A stretch of DNA of 5,999 nucleotides from CAYLPT01 sp964385645 (lineage in GTDB: Bacteria > Armatimonadota > Hebobacteria > Hebobacterales > Hebobacteraceae): NCBI GenBank assembly GCA_964385645.1, contig CAYLPT010000193.1, positions 1 through 5,999 of the forward strand. Direction: 5' to 3'. The notes beneath the pieces were generated by a model. It was not told where the DNA came from. It ran no database searches and saw only the letters and a list, made by a program, of their open reading frames with translations. The position numbers were made by a program, and so were the translations under genes. Below are positions 1 to 5,592 of this stretch, piece after piece; position 1 is the stretch's first letter; each line of letters starts with the position of its first letter.

Positions 1-849
1 ATGGAACACCTCCAGCGCGTCCAGCCCCTCCCCCACCCCCACCAGCTTGATCGGCCGGCCCGTCACCTCTCTCACAGAGAGCGCCGCGCCGCCCCGGGCG
101 TCGCCGTCCAGCTTCGTCAACACCAGCCCCGTGATCCCCACCACCCGGTGGAACTCGCCGGCCACGTTGACCGCGTCCTGGCCGGTCATGGCATCGAGCA
201 CCAGCAACACCTCGCTCGGCGAGAGGGCGGCCTTCATCTCCGCCAGCTCGGCCATCAGCGGCTCGTCCACGTGCGTCCGCCCGGCGGTGTCCACGATCAC
301 CGGGCCCAGGCTCCGCCGCCGGGCGTGCTCCAGGGCCTGCTGAGCGACCGCGACCGCCTCCTTGCCCTCGCCCTCGAAGACCTCGACGCCAGCCTGCCGC
401 CCCACCACGCGCAGCTGCTCCACGGCCGCCGCCCGGCGCAGGTCGGTGGCGACCAGCAGGGGCCGCCGGCCCTCCCGGGAGAGCTTGCGCGCCAGCTTGC
501 CGGCGGTGGTGGTCTTGCCGCCGCCCTGGAGCCCGACCATGAGCACCACCGGGCTGCCCGCGGGCAGCTCGAGCGCGGCGGCCTCCGATCCCAGGAGTGC
601 GGTCAGCTCGTCCCGGACGATCTTGACGACCTGCTGGCCGGGCGTGAGGCTCTCCATCACCTCCCGCCCGACCGCCTTCTCCCGCACCCGCGCCACGAAG
701 TCGCGCACCACCCGGAAGTTGACGTCGGCCTCGAGCAGGGCCAGCCTGATCTCGCGGCAGGCCGCGGCGACATCCTCCTCGGAGAGGCGGCCTCTGCCGC
801 GGAGGCCCCGCAGTATCTCCTGCAGCCTGGTGCTCAGAGCACTGAACAT
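1..849 (-). CDS. ffh: Signal recognition particle protein Ffh (SRP54), 3' end outside window
   Basis: GTPase of the bacterial signal recognition particle. With 4.5S RNA it binds signal sequences emerging from the ribosome and docks with FtsY at the membrane. The visible 283 residues begin with MFSALSTRLQ, the usual Ffh start, followed by the helical N domain (about 1-90). The G domain then shows the P-loop GLQGGGKTTT (106-115; many Ffh proteins have GLQGSGKTTT), DTAGRTH (187-193), the LVLDAMTGQD stretch, TKLDGDARGG (245-254) and the closing GVGEGLDALE segment. The methionine-rich M domain that binds RNA and signal peptide lies beyond base 1. The ATG at 849-847 is the only in-frame start before the promoter; the Shine-Dalgarno is weak (AGGC about 8 nt upstream). 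The gene has its own promoter and follows a Nudix gene, not ylxM or ftsY. Identity is near certain; completeness cannot be judged. Confidence 0.97.
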   Translation of the reverse strand, partial: MFSALSTRLQEILRGLRGRGRLSEEDVAAACREIRLALLEADVNFRVVRDFVARVREKAVGREVMESLTPGQQVVKIVRDELTALLGSEAAALELPAGSPVVLMVGLQGGGKTTTAGKLARKLSREGRRPLLVATDLRRAAAVEQLRVVGRQAGVEVFEGEGKEAVAVAQQALEHARRRSLGPVIVDTAGRTHVDEPLMAELAEMKAALSPSEVLLVLDAMTGQDAVNVAGEFHRVVGITGLVLTKLDGDARGGAALSVREVTGRPIKLVGVGEGLDALEVFH

Positions 850-884
850 GCGCGCATGCCTGTCGCCCGAGCTGCCGCAAACTG

Positions 885-900
885 CCCTGCACGCGCAGGG
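885..900 (-). repeat. Perfect inverted repeat in the ffh leader
   Basis: On the minus strand CCCTGC-GCGT-GCAGGG forms a perfect 6-bp, GC-only stem with a 4-nt loop. It sits at the predicted transcription start of ffh (about 7 nt downstream of the TATACT box), so it would form a hairpin at the very 5' end of the ffh mRNA. It also lies about 50 bp past the Nudix stop codon and could help end that transcript. However, only a TTT follows within a few bases, so an ordinary intrinsic terminator is not well supported. Confidence 0.45.
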
Positions 901-904
901 GCAG

Positions 905-934
905 AGTATACCGGCCAGGGGACGCGGTTGTCAA
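905..934 (-). promoter_or_regulatory. Sigma70-type promoter of ffh
   Basis: The minus strand reads TTGACA (934-929), an 18-bp spacer, then TATACT (910-905). The -35 is the exact consensus and the -10 differs from TATAAT at one position. The elements form an AT-rich island in a very GC-rich window and lie in the 103-bp gap between the Nudix stop and the ffh start. The predicted start of transcription is near 898, giving a leader of about 50 nt. The -35 sits inside a GGTT-TGAC-AACC dyad (926-937), and an 8-bp direct repeat (TCCCCTGG at 941-948 and 915-922) flanks it. The very similar core before the HAD gene supports the call. Confidence 0.8.
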
Positions 935-952
935 ACCAGCCCAGGGGAGCGT

Positions 953-1414
953 TCACCGCCCGGCCGCCCTGCTCTGCGCCAGGCGACTCGCAGCCTGCCG
1001 CAGCACCCGCCGGTGTTGCTCGTGTGAGAGGAGCTCCAGCGCCCGCGCCACCGGCAGCCAGCCGCAGTCCAGCGACCCGTGCTCGGGCGCCGGCCGCACC
1101 TCGTCCTCCGCGCCGGCCTCGTACAGGAACCAGGCGACCCGCTTGTGGTACCGAACGCCCTCGCCGGCGAACTCATGCTCGGTCTCGCCCAGCGCCCCCC
1201 GCAGCGCGAGCCCCGTCAGACCCACCTCCTCCGCCACCTCCCGCCGCGCCGCCTGCTCCGGCTCCTCGCCGGGCTCGATGCGCCCCTTCGGGAGCACCCA
1301 GGCGCCGTGGTGCGACAGCATCAGCGCCGCCTCGAGACCTCCCTGCCGGCGGCGCAGGACGACTCCCCCGGCCGACCGCACCTCGACCAGGTTGCCGGCC
1401 GGCTCAGGCTTCAC
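953..1414 (-). CDS. Nudix hydrolase (MutT / Ap4A-hydrolase-like)
   Basis: A 153-residue Nudix-fold pyrophosphohydrolase, expected to cleave a nucleoside diphosphate linked to another group (for example diadenosine polyphosphates or damaged nucleotides) with Mg2+. The Nudix box fits GX5EX7REUXEEXGU exactly at residues 44-66, starting GRIEPGE and ending REVAEEVGL. It is preceded by SAGGVVL and by WVLPKG, which is typical of the Ap4A/Ap6A-hydrolase-like branch; the substrate remains a guess. The start is GTG at 1414-1412, with GGGGA 7 nt upstream. The gene overlaps the end of the URO-D-like gene by 11 bp, so translation is probably coupled. It is the last gene of the HAD-URO-D-Nudix unit. The length is normal for a stand-alone Nudix enzyme and nothing is missing. 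Confidence 0.92.
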   Translation of the reverse strand: MKPEPAGNLVEVRSAGGVVLRRRQGGLEAALMLSHHGAWVLPKGRIEPGEEPEQAARREVAEEVGLTGLALRGALGETEHEFAGEGVRYHKRVAWFLYEAGAEDEVRPAPEHGSLDCGWLPVARALELLSHEQHRRVLRQAASRLAQSRAAGR

Positions 1415-2552
1415 TTGGGCTTCCCCACTCGGCCGGCCGGCGCTCCTCCCACGGGGGCGGCTCGGGGATCGCGAAGAGGTCGCGCTTCATCGCCAGGTAG
1501 TAGCGGTAGTTCTCGAGGGTCACGTCCGGCGGCACCCGGTGGTCAACATGGGGGATCCAGCCGCCCTCCTTCACATAGGGCTCGATCCGCTTTAGCTCCT
1601 TGCGGATCGCCTCCCTGCCCTCGATCAGGGCCCGCTTGTTCACCCCGCCCAGCAGGAGCACCGCCTTGCCATAGCGGTCCCGCAGCGCGATCGGGTCGCT
1701 GCCCGCGGCGACCTCCACGGGGAACATGCAGTTCACGCCGGCCTCCAGCCAGAGGGGCACGAGCTGGAGGATGTTGCCGTCGCAGTCGGTGTAGACGACG
1801 TCGCAGCCGTGGCGCTTGAGCAGCTCCGTGATCCGCCGGTACCGCGGCACCATCAGCCGCGCGAAGTCGGCCGGCGAGATCATCGGGCCGGCGTTGTAGC
1901 ACATGTCCTCCCAGCCGGCCCCGAAGTCGAGCTCAACCTGGGGGCCGACCCACTCGATGGTCCGCAGCACCACCTGAGTGATCTGCTCCATTATCTCCTC
2001 GACCAGCCCAGGGTCGTCGTAGATCATCATCGCCGCCCGCTCGAAGCCCATCCAGTCCCGCATCCAGCCGTACAGGCTGCCGATGCCGATTCCCAGGGGG
2101 TAATCGCGCCTGGCGTAGTCGGCCTTGAGCCGCTCCCAACGCTCGCCCCCTGGGAGCCGCCTCGGGTCGTCGGGGTCGAGCCGGGGCTTGAACTCCGCCT
2201 CCCAGGCTGCGCGATCCTTGAGCGCGAAGTCCAGGAAGTGGGGCACCGAGTCCTGGCCAGAGGAGTGCACCTCGCAGGTGGCGCCGTGCTCATCCTGGAT
2301 GAGCACGCGGTCGCCTCGGCGCCCGAGCACCTTGCGCTCGAAGCCCGGCAGCAGGCCCTGGTGGACGGGCACGGCGCCGCGGGGCGCGAAGCCGAAGTAG
2401 AGATCGCCCTTGGGGAGGGTGTCTATCTCCCGGGGCAGGCCCTGCTCGTGCCAGACGGTGAGGGTGTTCTCCCACCAACCGAACTCCTCGTCAGGAACGT
2501 GGTCAACCGGCTGGAAGTGCATGGTGCGCACCCAGCGCTCACGGTGCGTCAT
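1404..2552 (-). CDS. Uroporphyrinogen decarboxylase-superfamily protein (not HemE)
   Basis: A 382-residue cytosolic TIM-barrel protein of the URO-D superfamily, which includes HemE and the corrinoid/CoM methyltransferases MtaA and CmuA. Supporting segments are the N-terminal RWVRTMHFQPVDHVP (6-20), WENTLTVWHEQGLP (27-40), WEDMCYNAGPMISPADF (214-230), VVYTDCDGN (252-260), the EAGVNCMFPVE strand (270-280), LLGGVNKR (300-307) and the end GGWIPHVDHRVPPDVTLENY (330-349). The HemE substrate motif (RQAGRY near the N terminus) is absent, so heme synthesis is unlikely. The HxC zinc motif of MtaA-type enzymes appears here as DC (256-257), so the metal site is uncertain too. This subtype is common as multiple paralogs in some environmental bacteria; substrates are mostly unknown. 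The ATG at 2552 overlaps the HAD stop (ATGA), with AGGGAGGG about 9 nt upstream. Confidence 0.88.
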   Translation of the reverse strand: MTHRERWVRTMHFQPVDHVPDEEFGWWENTLTVWHEQGLPREIDTLPKGDLYFGFAPRGAVPVHQGLLPGFERKVLGRRGDRVLIQDEHGATCEVHSSGQDSVPHFLDFALKDRAAWEAEFKPRLDPDDPRRLPGGERWERLKADYARRDYPLGIGIGSLYGWMRDWMGFERAAMMIYDDPGLVEEIMEQITQVVLRTIEWVGPQVELDFGAGWEDMCYNAGPMISPADFARLMVPRYRRITELLKRHGCDVVYTDCDGNILQLVPLWLEAGVNCMFPVEVAAGSDPIALRDRYGKAVLLLGGVNKRALIEGREAIRKELKRIEPYVKEGGWIPHVDHRVPPDVTLENYRYYLAMKRDLFAIPEPPPWEERRPAEWGSPSEA

Positions 2553-3271
2553 ACCGGGAAGCCCTCCCTGGCGCCTGCGTGTCCGGCTATGAGCTCAATC
2601 ACCTCACCGAGCGACCCCACCCGCAAGCAGTCGGCCTCCGGCCGCTCGCCCCGGCGGTCCAAGAGCACGGGCTGCAGGCCGGCCGCCCGCGCGCCGAGCA
2701 CGTCGTCCTCGTAGCTGTCCCCCACATGCCAGGCCCGCCGGCCCTCGGCGGCCGCCGCCTCGGCGGCAAGCCGAAACATGTGCCCGGCGCTCTTGGGGCT
2801 GCCCGCGGCGAAGGCGTCTATCACCGGGTCAAACCACCGCGCCACACCCAGCCGCTCGAGGTCGGGCAGGGCGGCGGGCCGGCCGGTGACGATGCCCAGC
2901 TTCGCCCCGGCGCGGGAGAGGGCCTCCAGCACGTCGGGCACCTCGGGGTAGAGGCCCATGGCGCCAGGCGCGCCCAGTGTCGCAAGCACGTAGTCCACCG
3001 CCTCGTCGAGCCGGTCCCGCACGCCCAGGCGGCGGAGGATCTCCCCATCGTAGTCCCGCCAGAAGGCCTCCACCTCGCCCTGGGGGGCATGGCGCTCGAT
3101 GTGCTCCGCGTAGCAGCCCCGGAAGGCCTCCTCCAGCACCTGCCAGGCGCGCTCCCGGCTGACCGTTACGCCCACTCGCCCGGCCGCCACCGCGAAAGCG
3201 TCGCGCCAGCTCGCCTTCCACTCGATAAGCGTGTCGTCCACGTCGAAGAACACGTACACCCGATCGGCCAC
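2549..3271 (-). CDS. HAD-superfamily hydrolase (phosphatase-like)
   Basis: A 240-residue haloacid dehalogenase-superfamily enzyme, most likely a Mg2+-dependent small-molecule phosphatase. All four motifs are present: motif I DVDDT (10-14; nucleophile D10, general acid D12), motif II ending in IVTGR (T129), motif III SPK (K160), and motif IV GDSYEDD (184-190) followed by GARAAGL. Residues of about 18-105 form a helical C1 cap, as in the phosphoglycolate phosphatase/YjjG-like group; the substrate is not predictable. I place the start at GTG 3271-3269, because DVDDT must lie near the N terminus and AGGGAG stands 8 nt upstream. The frame stays open to 3724, but that extension runs through the deacetylase gene and is low-complexity. 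This is the first gene of the operon and is coupled to the URO-D-like gene by ATGA. Confidence 0.9.
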   Translation of the reverse strand: MADRVYVFFDVDDTLIEWKASWRDAFAVAAGRVGVTVSRERAWQVLEEAFRGCYAEHIERHAPQGEVEAFWRDYDGEILRRLGVRDRLDEAVDYVLATLGAPGAMGLYPEVPDVLEALSRAGAKLGIVTGRPAALPDLERLGVARWFDPVIDAFAAGSPKSAGHMFRLAAEAAAAEGRRAWHVGDSYEDDVLGARAAGLQPVLLDRRGERPEADCLRVGSLGEVIELIAGHAGAREGFPV

Positions 3272-3279
3272 CGGCTCGG

Positions 3280-3285
3280 CTCCCT
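3280..3285 (-). promoter_or_regulatory. Ribosome binding site fixing the HAD GTG start
   Basis: AGGGAG on the minus strand lies 8 nt before GTG at 3271. No other start codon near motif I has a comparable Shine-Dalgarno sequence, which is why the shorter 240-residue protein is preferred over the 391-residue open frame. Confidence 0.7.
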
Positions 3286-3328
3286 GGACAGCAAGCGAGC
3301 CGCCCTGTGCGAGCGGCCCGCGGCTTCC

Positions 3329-3357
3329 AGTATACCAGCGCGGCTGGCCCCGGTCAA
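3329..3357 (-). promoter_or_regulatory. Sigma70-type promoter of the HAD-URO-D-Nudix operon
   Basis: The minus strand reads TTGACC (3357-3352), a 17-bp spacer, then TATACT (3334-3329), preceded by TGG, which makes an extended -10. It lies between the deacetylase stop and the HAD start, giving a predicted transcription start near 3322 and a leader of about 50 nt. The -10 hexamer and the two bases before it (GGTATACT) are identical to those of the ffh promoter. The spacer holds a short inverted repeat (CCAGC-CGC-GCTGG, 3335-3347) that could be an operator or could be chance in GC-rich DNA. Confidence 0.82.
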
Positions 3358-3361
3358 CGCA

Positions 3362-3376
3362 GCCCGAGCGCCGGGC
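3362..3376 (-). terminator. Weak hairpin after the AcuC-like gene
   Basis: Arms GCCCG and CGGGC (5 bp, 5-nt loop) lie a few bases past the deacetylase TAG stop and just before the next promoter, where a terminator would be expected. There is no T-tract, and such stems occur often by chance at this GC content. I include it only as a candidate. Confidence 0.2.
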
Positions 3377-3381
3377 GCCGC

Positions 3382-4536
3382 CTAGGCCCGGATGCCGTGG
3401 TGCGGAAAGACCAAACGCTTGACCTCCTCCACTACCTCCTCCGCGACCTCCCGGGCGATCCTCGCCCAGTCCTCGTCCACCGCGGGCGCGCCCGCGTCGT
3501 GGAGGGGGACCGGCTCGCCGGCGCCGACCTCGCAGCGGTAGTGATCGGCCTGGGACTCGGGTATGTGCTCGGGCGCTTCCGCCTCGAGCATGTGAGCGAA
3601 GGCGAGGGTCCAGGCGCGAGGCGCCACGGTGATGTCGTAGCCCCCTCCGCCGAGGGCGATCCAGCGCTCGGCGCGAGGGGCGATCTCGGCCACCACCGCG
3701 GCGTAGCCGCGGGTGGTGAGGCACATGTGGGTGAGCGGATCGCGATAGTGGGTGTCCACACCGAGCTGGCTGACCACGAAGTCGGGCTCGAAGGCGTCCA
3801 GGAGCGGACCCACGACCTCGCGGAAGGCCCAGAGGTACACCTCATCGCCGGTGTGGGGCGAGAGGGGCAGGTTCACCGAGAATCCCTCACCCTCCCCCTC
3901 GCCGATCTCATCCACGCCCCCGGTGCCGGGGAACAGGTAGCGCCCCGACTCGTGCACGGAGATGGTGAGCACGTCTCGGCGGTCGTAGAAGGCCTCCTGG
4001 ACGCCGTCGCCGTGGTGGGCGTCAATGTCCACGTAGGCGATGCGCACGCCCTCGCCGCCCCGGTTGGCGATGTGCGCGATGGCGATTGCGGCGTCGTTGA
4101 AGATGCAGAAGCCGGCCGCCCTGGCCCGGTGGGCGTGGTGAAGGCCGCCGGAGGGGTTGAAGGCGGCCGAGACCTTGCCGTCCATGACCAGGTCGGCGGC
4201 CAGCACGGACCCGCCGACGACCAACGCCGCGGCCTCGAACATATTGCCCACAATAGGGTTGTCCACGGTGCCCAGCCCGAACCCGAAGGGCCGACGGACC
4301 GGCCGGCCCTCGCCCGGGGCGCGGACGGCCTCGATGTACTCCGGGGCGTGTACAAGGGCGAGGAGGTCATCGCCGGCGGGCGCGGGCCGCTCGACGCGGG
4401 CGCGGCCTCCCTCCAGGAGGCCGCAGGCGCGGATCAGCTCGTAGGTCCGCTTGACGCGCTGGGGCCGGAGGGGATGGGATGGCCCGAGGTCGTAGGAGGC
4501 GAACCGGGGCGTGTAGACGAGAGCAGCCGAGCGCAT
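3382..4536 (-). CDS. acuC: Histone deacetylase-family protein, AcuC-like
   Basis: A 384-residue zinc-dependent deacetylase of the arginase/HDAC fold, full length for AcuC (about 380-390). The active site looks intact: the His dyad in GGLHHAHRARAAGF (H133, H134), zinc ligands D172 and H174 in YVDIDAHHGDGV, the third ligand D261 in GVDTHYRDPL, and the transition-state tyrosine Y300 in GGGGYD. The stretch FGLGTVDNP (86-94) and EAAALVVGGS (101-110) also match AcuC. In Bacillus, AcuC removes acetyl groups from lysine of acetyl-CoA synthetase; neither acsA nor acuA/acuB is visible here, so the target is open. A polyamine or other amide deacetylase is the alternative. The ATG at 4536 is the only possible start, because an in-frame TGA lies five codons upstream. 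It starts 8 bp after the PDZ gene stop. Confidence 0.92.
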   Translation of the reverse strand: MRSAALVYTPRFASYDLGPSHPLRPQRVKRTYELIRACGLLEGGRARVERPAPAGDDLLALVHAPEYIEAVRAPGEGRPVRRPFGFGLGTVDNPIVGNMFEAAALVVGGSVLAADLVMDGKVSAAFNPSGGLHHAHRARAAGFCIFNDAAIAIAHIANRGGEGVRIAYVDIDAHHGDGVQEAFYDRRDVLTISVHESGRYLFPGTGGVDEIGEGEGEGFSVNLPLSPHTGDEVYLWAFREVVGPLLDAFEPDFVVSQLGVDTHYRDPLTHMCLTTRGYAAVVAEIAPRAERWIALGGGGYDITVAPRAWTLAFAHMLEAEAPEHIPESQADHYRCEVGAGEPVPLHDAGAPAVDEDWARIAREVAEEVVEEVKRLVFPHHGIRA

Positions 4537-4541
4537 CCTCC
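4537..4541 (-). promoter_or_regulatory. Oddly placed Shine-Dalgarno of the AcuC-like gene
   Basis: GGAGG directly abuts the ATG at 4536 with no spacer, although 5-10 nt is usual, and no other start codon is available in frame. Initiation probably depends on ribosomes that finish the PDZ gene 8 bp upstream (its TAG is at 4547-4545), or on the weaker TAGG at 4547-4544. Confidence 0.4.
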
Positions 4542-4544
4542 AGC

Positions 4545-4988
4545 CTACTCAGCGGCCTGGTCCCCCGGAGGCCTACCCGCCTCCGGGGGCAGCCCGGCGC
4601 CGTAGGGGACCCCGAAGTAGGTCTCGCCCCGAGCGACCATGATCGTGAAGGGGTAGCCGCGGGAGGCGACCTGGTTCAGGAGCTCGGCGAGCTGCTGGGT
4701 GTGCCAGACGGAGCGGTCGCCGACCGCCATAATGCGGTCGCCGGGCCGTATTCCCCTTCTCTCGGCCGAGCCGCCAGGGGTCACCGCCCGGACCAGAAGC
4801 CCGCCGTCCGGGCCGCTCACCAGGTCCAGATCGAAGCCGTACACCTGCAGGAGCGCCTTGCGCGCGTCGTCGAGCGGGTTGATCGGCTCACTGAGGTCAG
4901 GCGCGGTGGCCCTGGCCCAGAACAGGCCGAGCACGAACAGGATGGCGAGCAACAGGAGCCAGGCCCAGGGGGGGAGGAGGCGCATCAT
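4545..4988 (-). CDS. Membrane-anchored single PDZ-domain protein
   Basis: A 147-residue protein with one N-terminal hydrophobic segment (about 8-24, WAWLLLLAILFVLGLF), preceded only by MMRLLPP, so it is a signal anchor or uncleaved signal with the rest outside the cytoplasm. Residues 45-122 form a PDZ domain: GGLLVRAVTPGGSAERRG and then IRPGDRIMAVGD (80-91), the characteristic PDZ core, followed by the second helix (WHTQQLAELLNQV) and a last strand (FTIMVARG). No protease domain is attached, unlike HtrA, RseP or CtpA, so a scaffold or substrate-recruiting role is plausible but inferred. ATG 4988 is chosen over the adjacent ATG at 4985 because it forms an ATGA overlap with the zinc-ribbon gene. 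The frame stays open upstream to 5288, but that part is a shadow of the neighbour. Confidence 0.82.
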   Translation of the reverse strand: MMRLLPPWAWLLLLAILFVLGLFWARATAPDLSEPINPLDDARKALLQVYGFDLDLVSGPDGGLLVRAVTPGGSAERRGIRPGDRIMAVGDRSVWHTQQLAELLNQVASRGYPFTIMVARGETYFGVPYGAGLPPEAGRPPGDQAAE

Positions 4989-5242
4989 CGCCGCTTGGTC
5001 TCTCCGGCGTTGAGGTCGCCGACCTGCCCGGTGACCTCGCCTCGGCGGGCGTAGAAGCTGGTGAGCCCGCATTCCACGCACACGTCCGAGTACAGGGGTA
5101 TGAGGCCGCTGATGGGCTCGCCGCCCTGCTTGACGATCTGGAGCTGCACGCCGGGCACGCGGCAGCCCCGGATCATGCTGCTGGCGCCGCAGCTCGGGCA
5201 GACCCGCTGCCGGCGGCGCTCCTTCTGTGGTTCGTTGGGCAT
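4985..5242 (-). CDS. Small zinc-ribbon protein of unknown function
   Basis: An 85-residue protein with two CxxC knuckles, CPSC (15-18) and CVEC (55-58), 36 residues apart, which should bind one zinc. A fifth cysteine is at 27. The basic N terminus (KERRRQR) and C terminus (ETKRR) are compatible with nucleic-acid or ribosome contact, but the central region (VPGVQLQIV, ISGLIPLYSD) resembles small zinc-ribbon proteins annotated only as nucleic-acid-binding or DUF proteins. I cannot name a family with certainty. The ATG at 5242 has a good AGGAGG 10 nt upstream. It follows the DUF3467 gene by 26 bp and overlaps the PDZ gene by 4 bp, so it is very likely co-expressed with both. Confidence 0.8.
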   Translation of the reverse strand: MPNEPQKERRRQRVCPSCGASSMIRGCRVPGVQLQIVKQGGEPISGLIPLYSDVCVECGLTSFYARRGEVTGQVGDLNAGETKRR

Positions 5243-5268
5243 GGGCTCGCGCCCTCCTGTGCGGGGCG

Positions 5269-5535
5269 TCAGTGGACCGACGACCCACCCTCCCCTTTCG
5301 GCATCGCGGGGATCTCCCCGAACTGCTCCTCGTAGCGGCGCACGTTTTCGACCAGCGCGTCGCGCAGCGCCTTCGCCACCACCGGGTGCAGCACCACCCT
5401 CACCAGGGTGGGGGCCGACTCGACCTGGCGGGCCTCAGGCCCGAGCCGCCGGAAGTCCAGCAGGAACTCCAGCGCCACATGGGTGATCCGCGCGACGTTG
5501 GCGTAGATCACGGGGAAGTCGTCGCCCTGGGACAT
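5269..5535 (-). CDS. DUF3467 family protein
   Basis: An 88-residue protein matching the DUF3467 pattern: YANVARITHVALEFLLDFRRL (11-31), then LVRVVLHPVVAKALRDAL (44-61) and ENVRRYEEQFGEIP (63-76). The family is small, cytosolic (no signal or membrane segment), found in bacteria and archaea, and has no established function. The length is typical. The C-terminal tail after residue 77 (MPKGEGGSSVH) is unconserved. The ATG at 5535 has GAGG about 7 nt upstream. It follows the PilP/GspC-like gene by 41 bp and precedes the zinc-ribbon gene by 26 bp on the same strand, so it is probably in the same transcript. Confidence 0.83.
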   Translation of the reverse strand: MSQGDDFPVIYANVARITHVALEFLLDFRRLGPEARQVESAPTLVRVVLHPVVAKALRDALVENVRRYEEQFGEIPAMPKGEGGSSVH

Positions 5536-5563
5536 GTCGTCGCCTCGCTTGCGCGCCAGTTCG

Positions 5564-5592
5564 CCCTCCCCCTCCCCTACTCGCTCTCCCCC
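5564..5592 (-). other. Four closely spaced G-tracts at a gene junction
   Basis: On the minus (transcribed-sense) strand GGGGG, GGGG, GGGGG and GGG follow each other with loops of 10, 1 and 1 nt. The run spans the stop codon of the PilP/GspC-like gene and the gap before DUF3467. It could form a G-quadruplex in the mRNA, or simply reflect purine-rich codon use and a long GGAGG-like stretch in a GC-rich genome. Confidence 0.3.

Noticed and set aside
855..857. An ATG just upstream of the chosen ffh start.
   Set aside because: It is 8 bases away and therefore out of frame with the conserved Ffh N terminus.
850..952. Possible 4.5S SRP RNA or other small RNA gene beside ffh.
   Set aside because: The gap holds only the promoter and a short hairpin; there is no SRP Alu or S-domain-like sequence and too little room.
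1..1500. A 499-codon open frame on the plus strand.
   Set aside because: It runs antisense to ffh and the Nudix gene, has a low-complexity Pro/Arg/Ala-rich translation with no domain, and is the expected by-product of scarce stop codons at high GC.
1404..2552. Annotating the URO-D-like gene as hemE.
   Set aside because: The HemE N-terminal RQAGRY substrate motif is absent and no other heme gene is nearby.
1809..2714. A 301-codon open frame on the plus strand.
   Set aside because: It lies antisense to the URO-D-like and HAD genes and its translation has no recognisable domain.
3272..3724. N-terminal extension of the HAD frame to 391 codons.
   Set aside because: It overlaps the deacetylase gene in another frame, is Arg/Gly-rich, would put HAD motif I far from the N terminus, and would lie upstream of the mapped promoter.
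3307..4605. A 432-codon open frame on the plus strand.
   Set aside because: It is the exact antisense of the AcuC-like gene, whose catalytic motifs are intact; the antisense translation (HG-, EG- and AG-rich) shows no family features.
4989..5288. Upstream extension of the PDZ frame to 247 codons.
   Set aside because: The extension is an Arg/Ala-rich shadow of the zinc-ribbon gene; the membrane segment and the ATGA junction fix the start at 4988.
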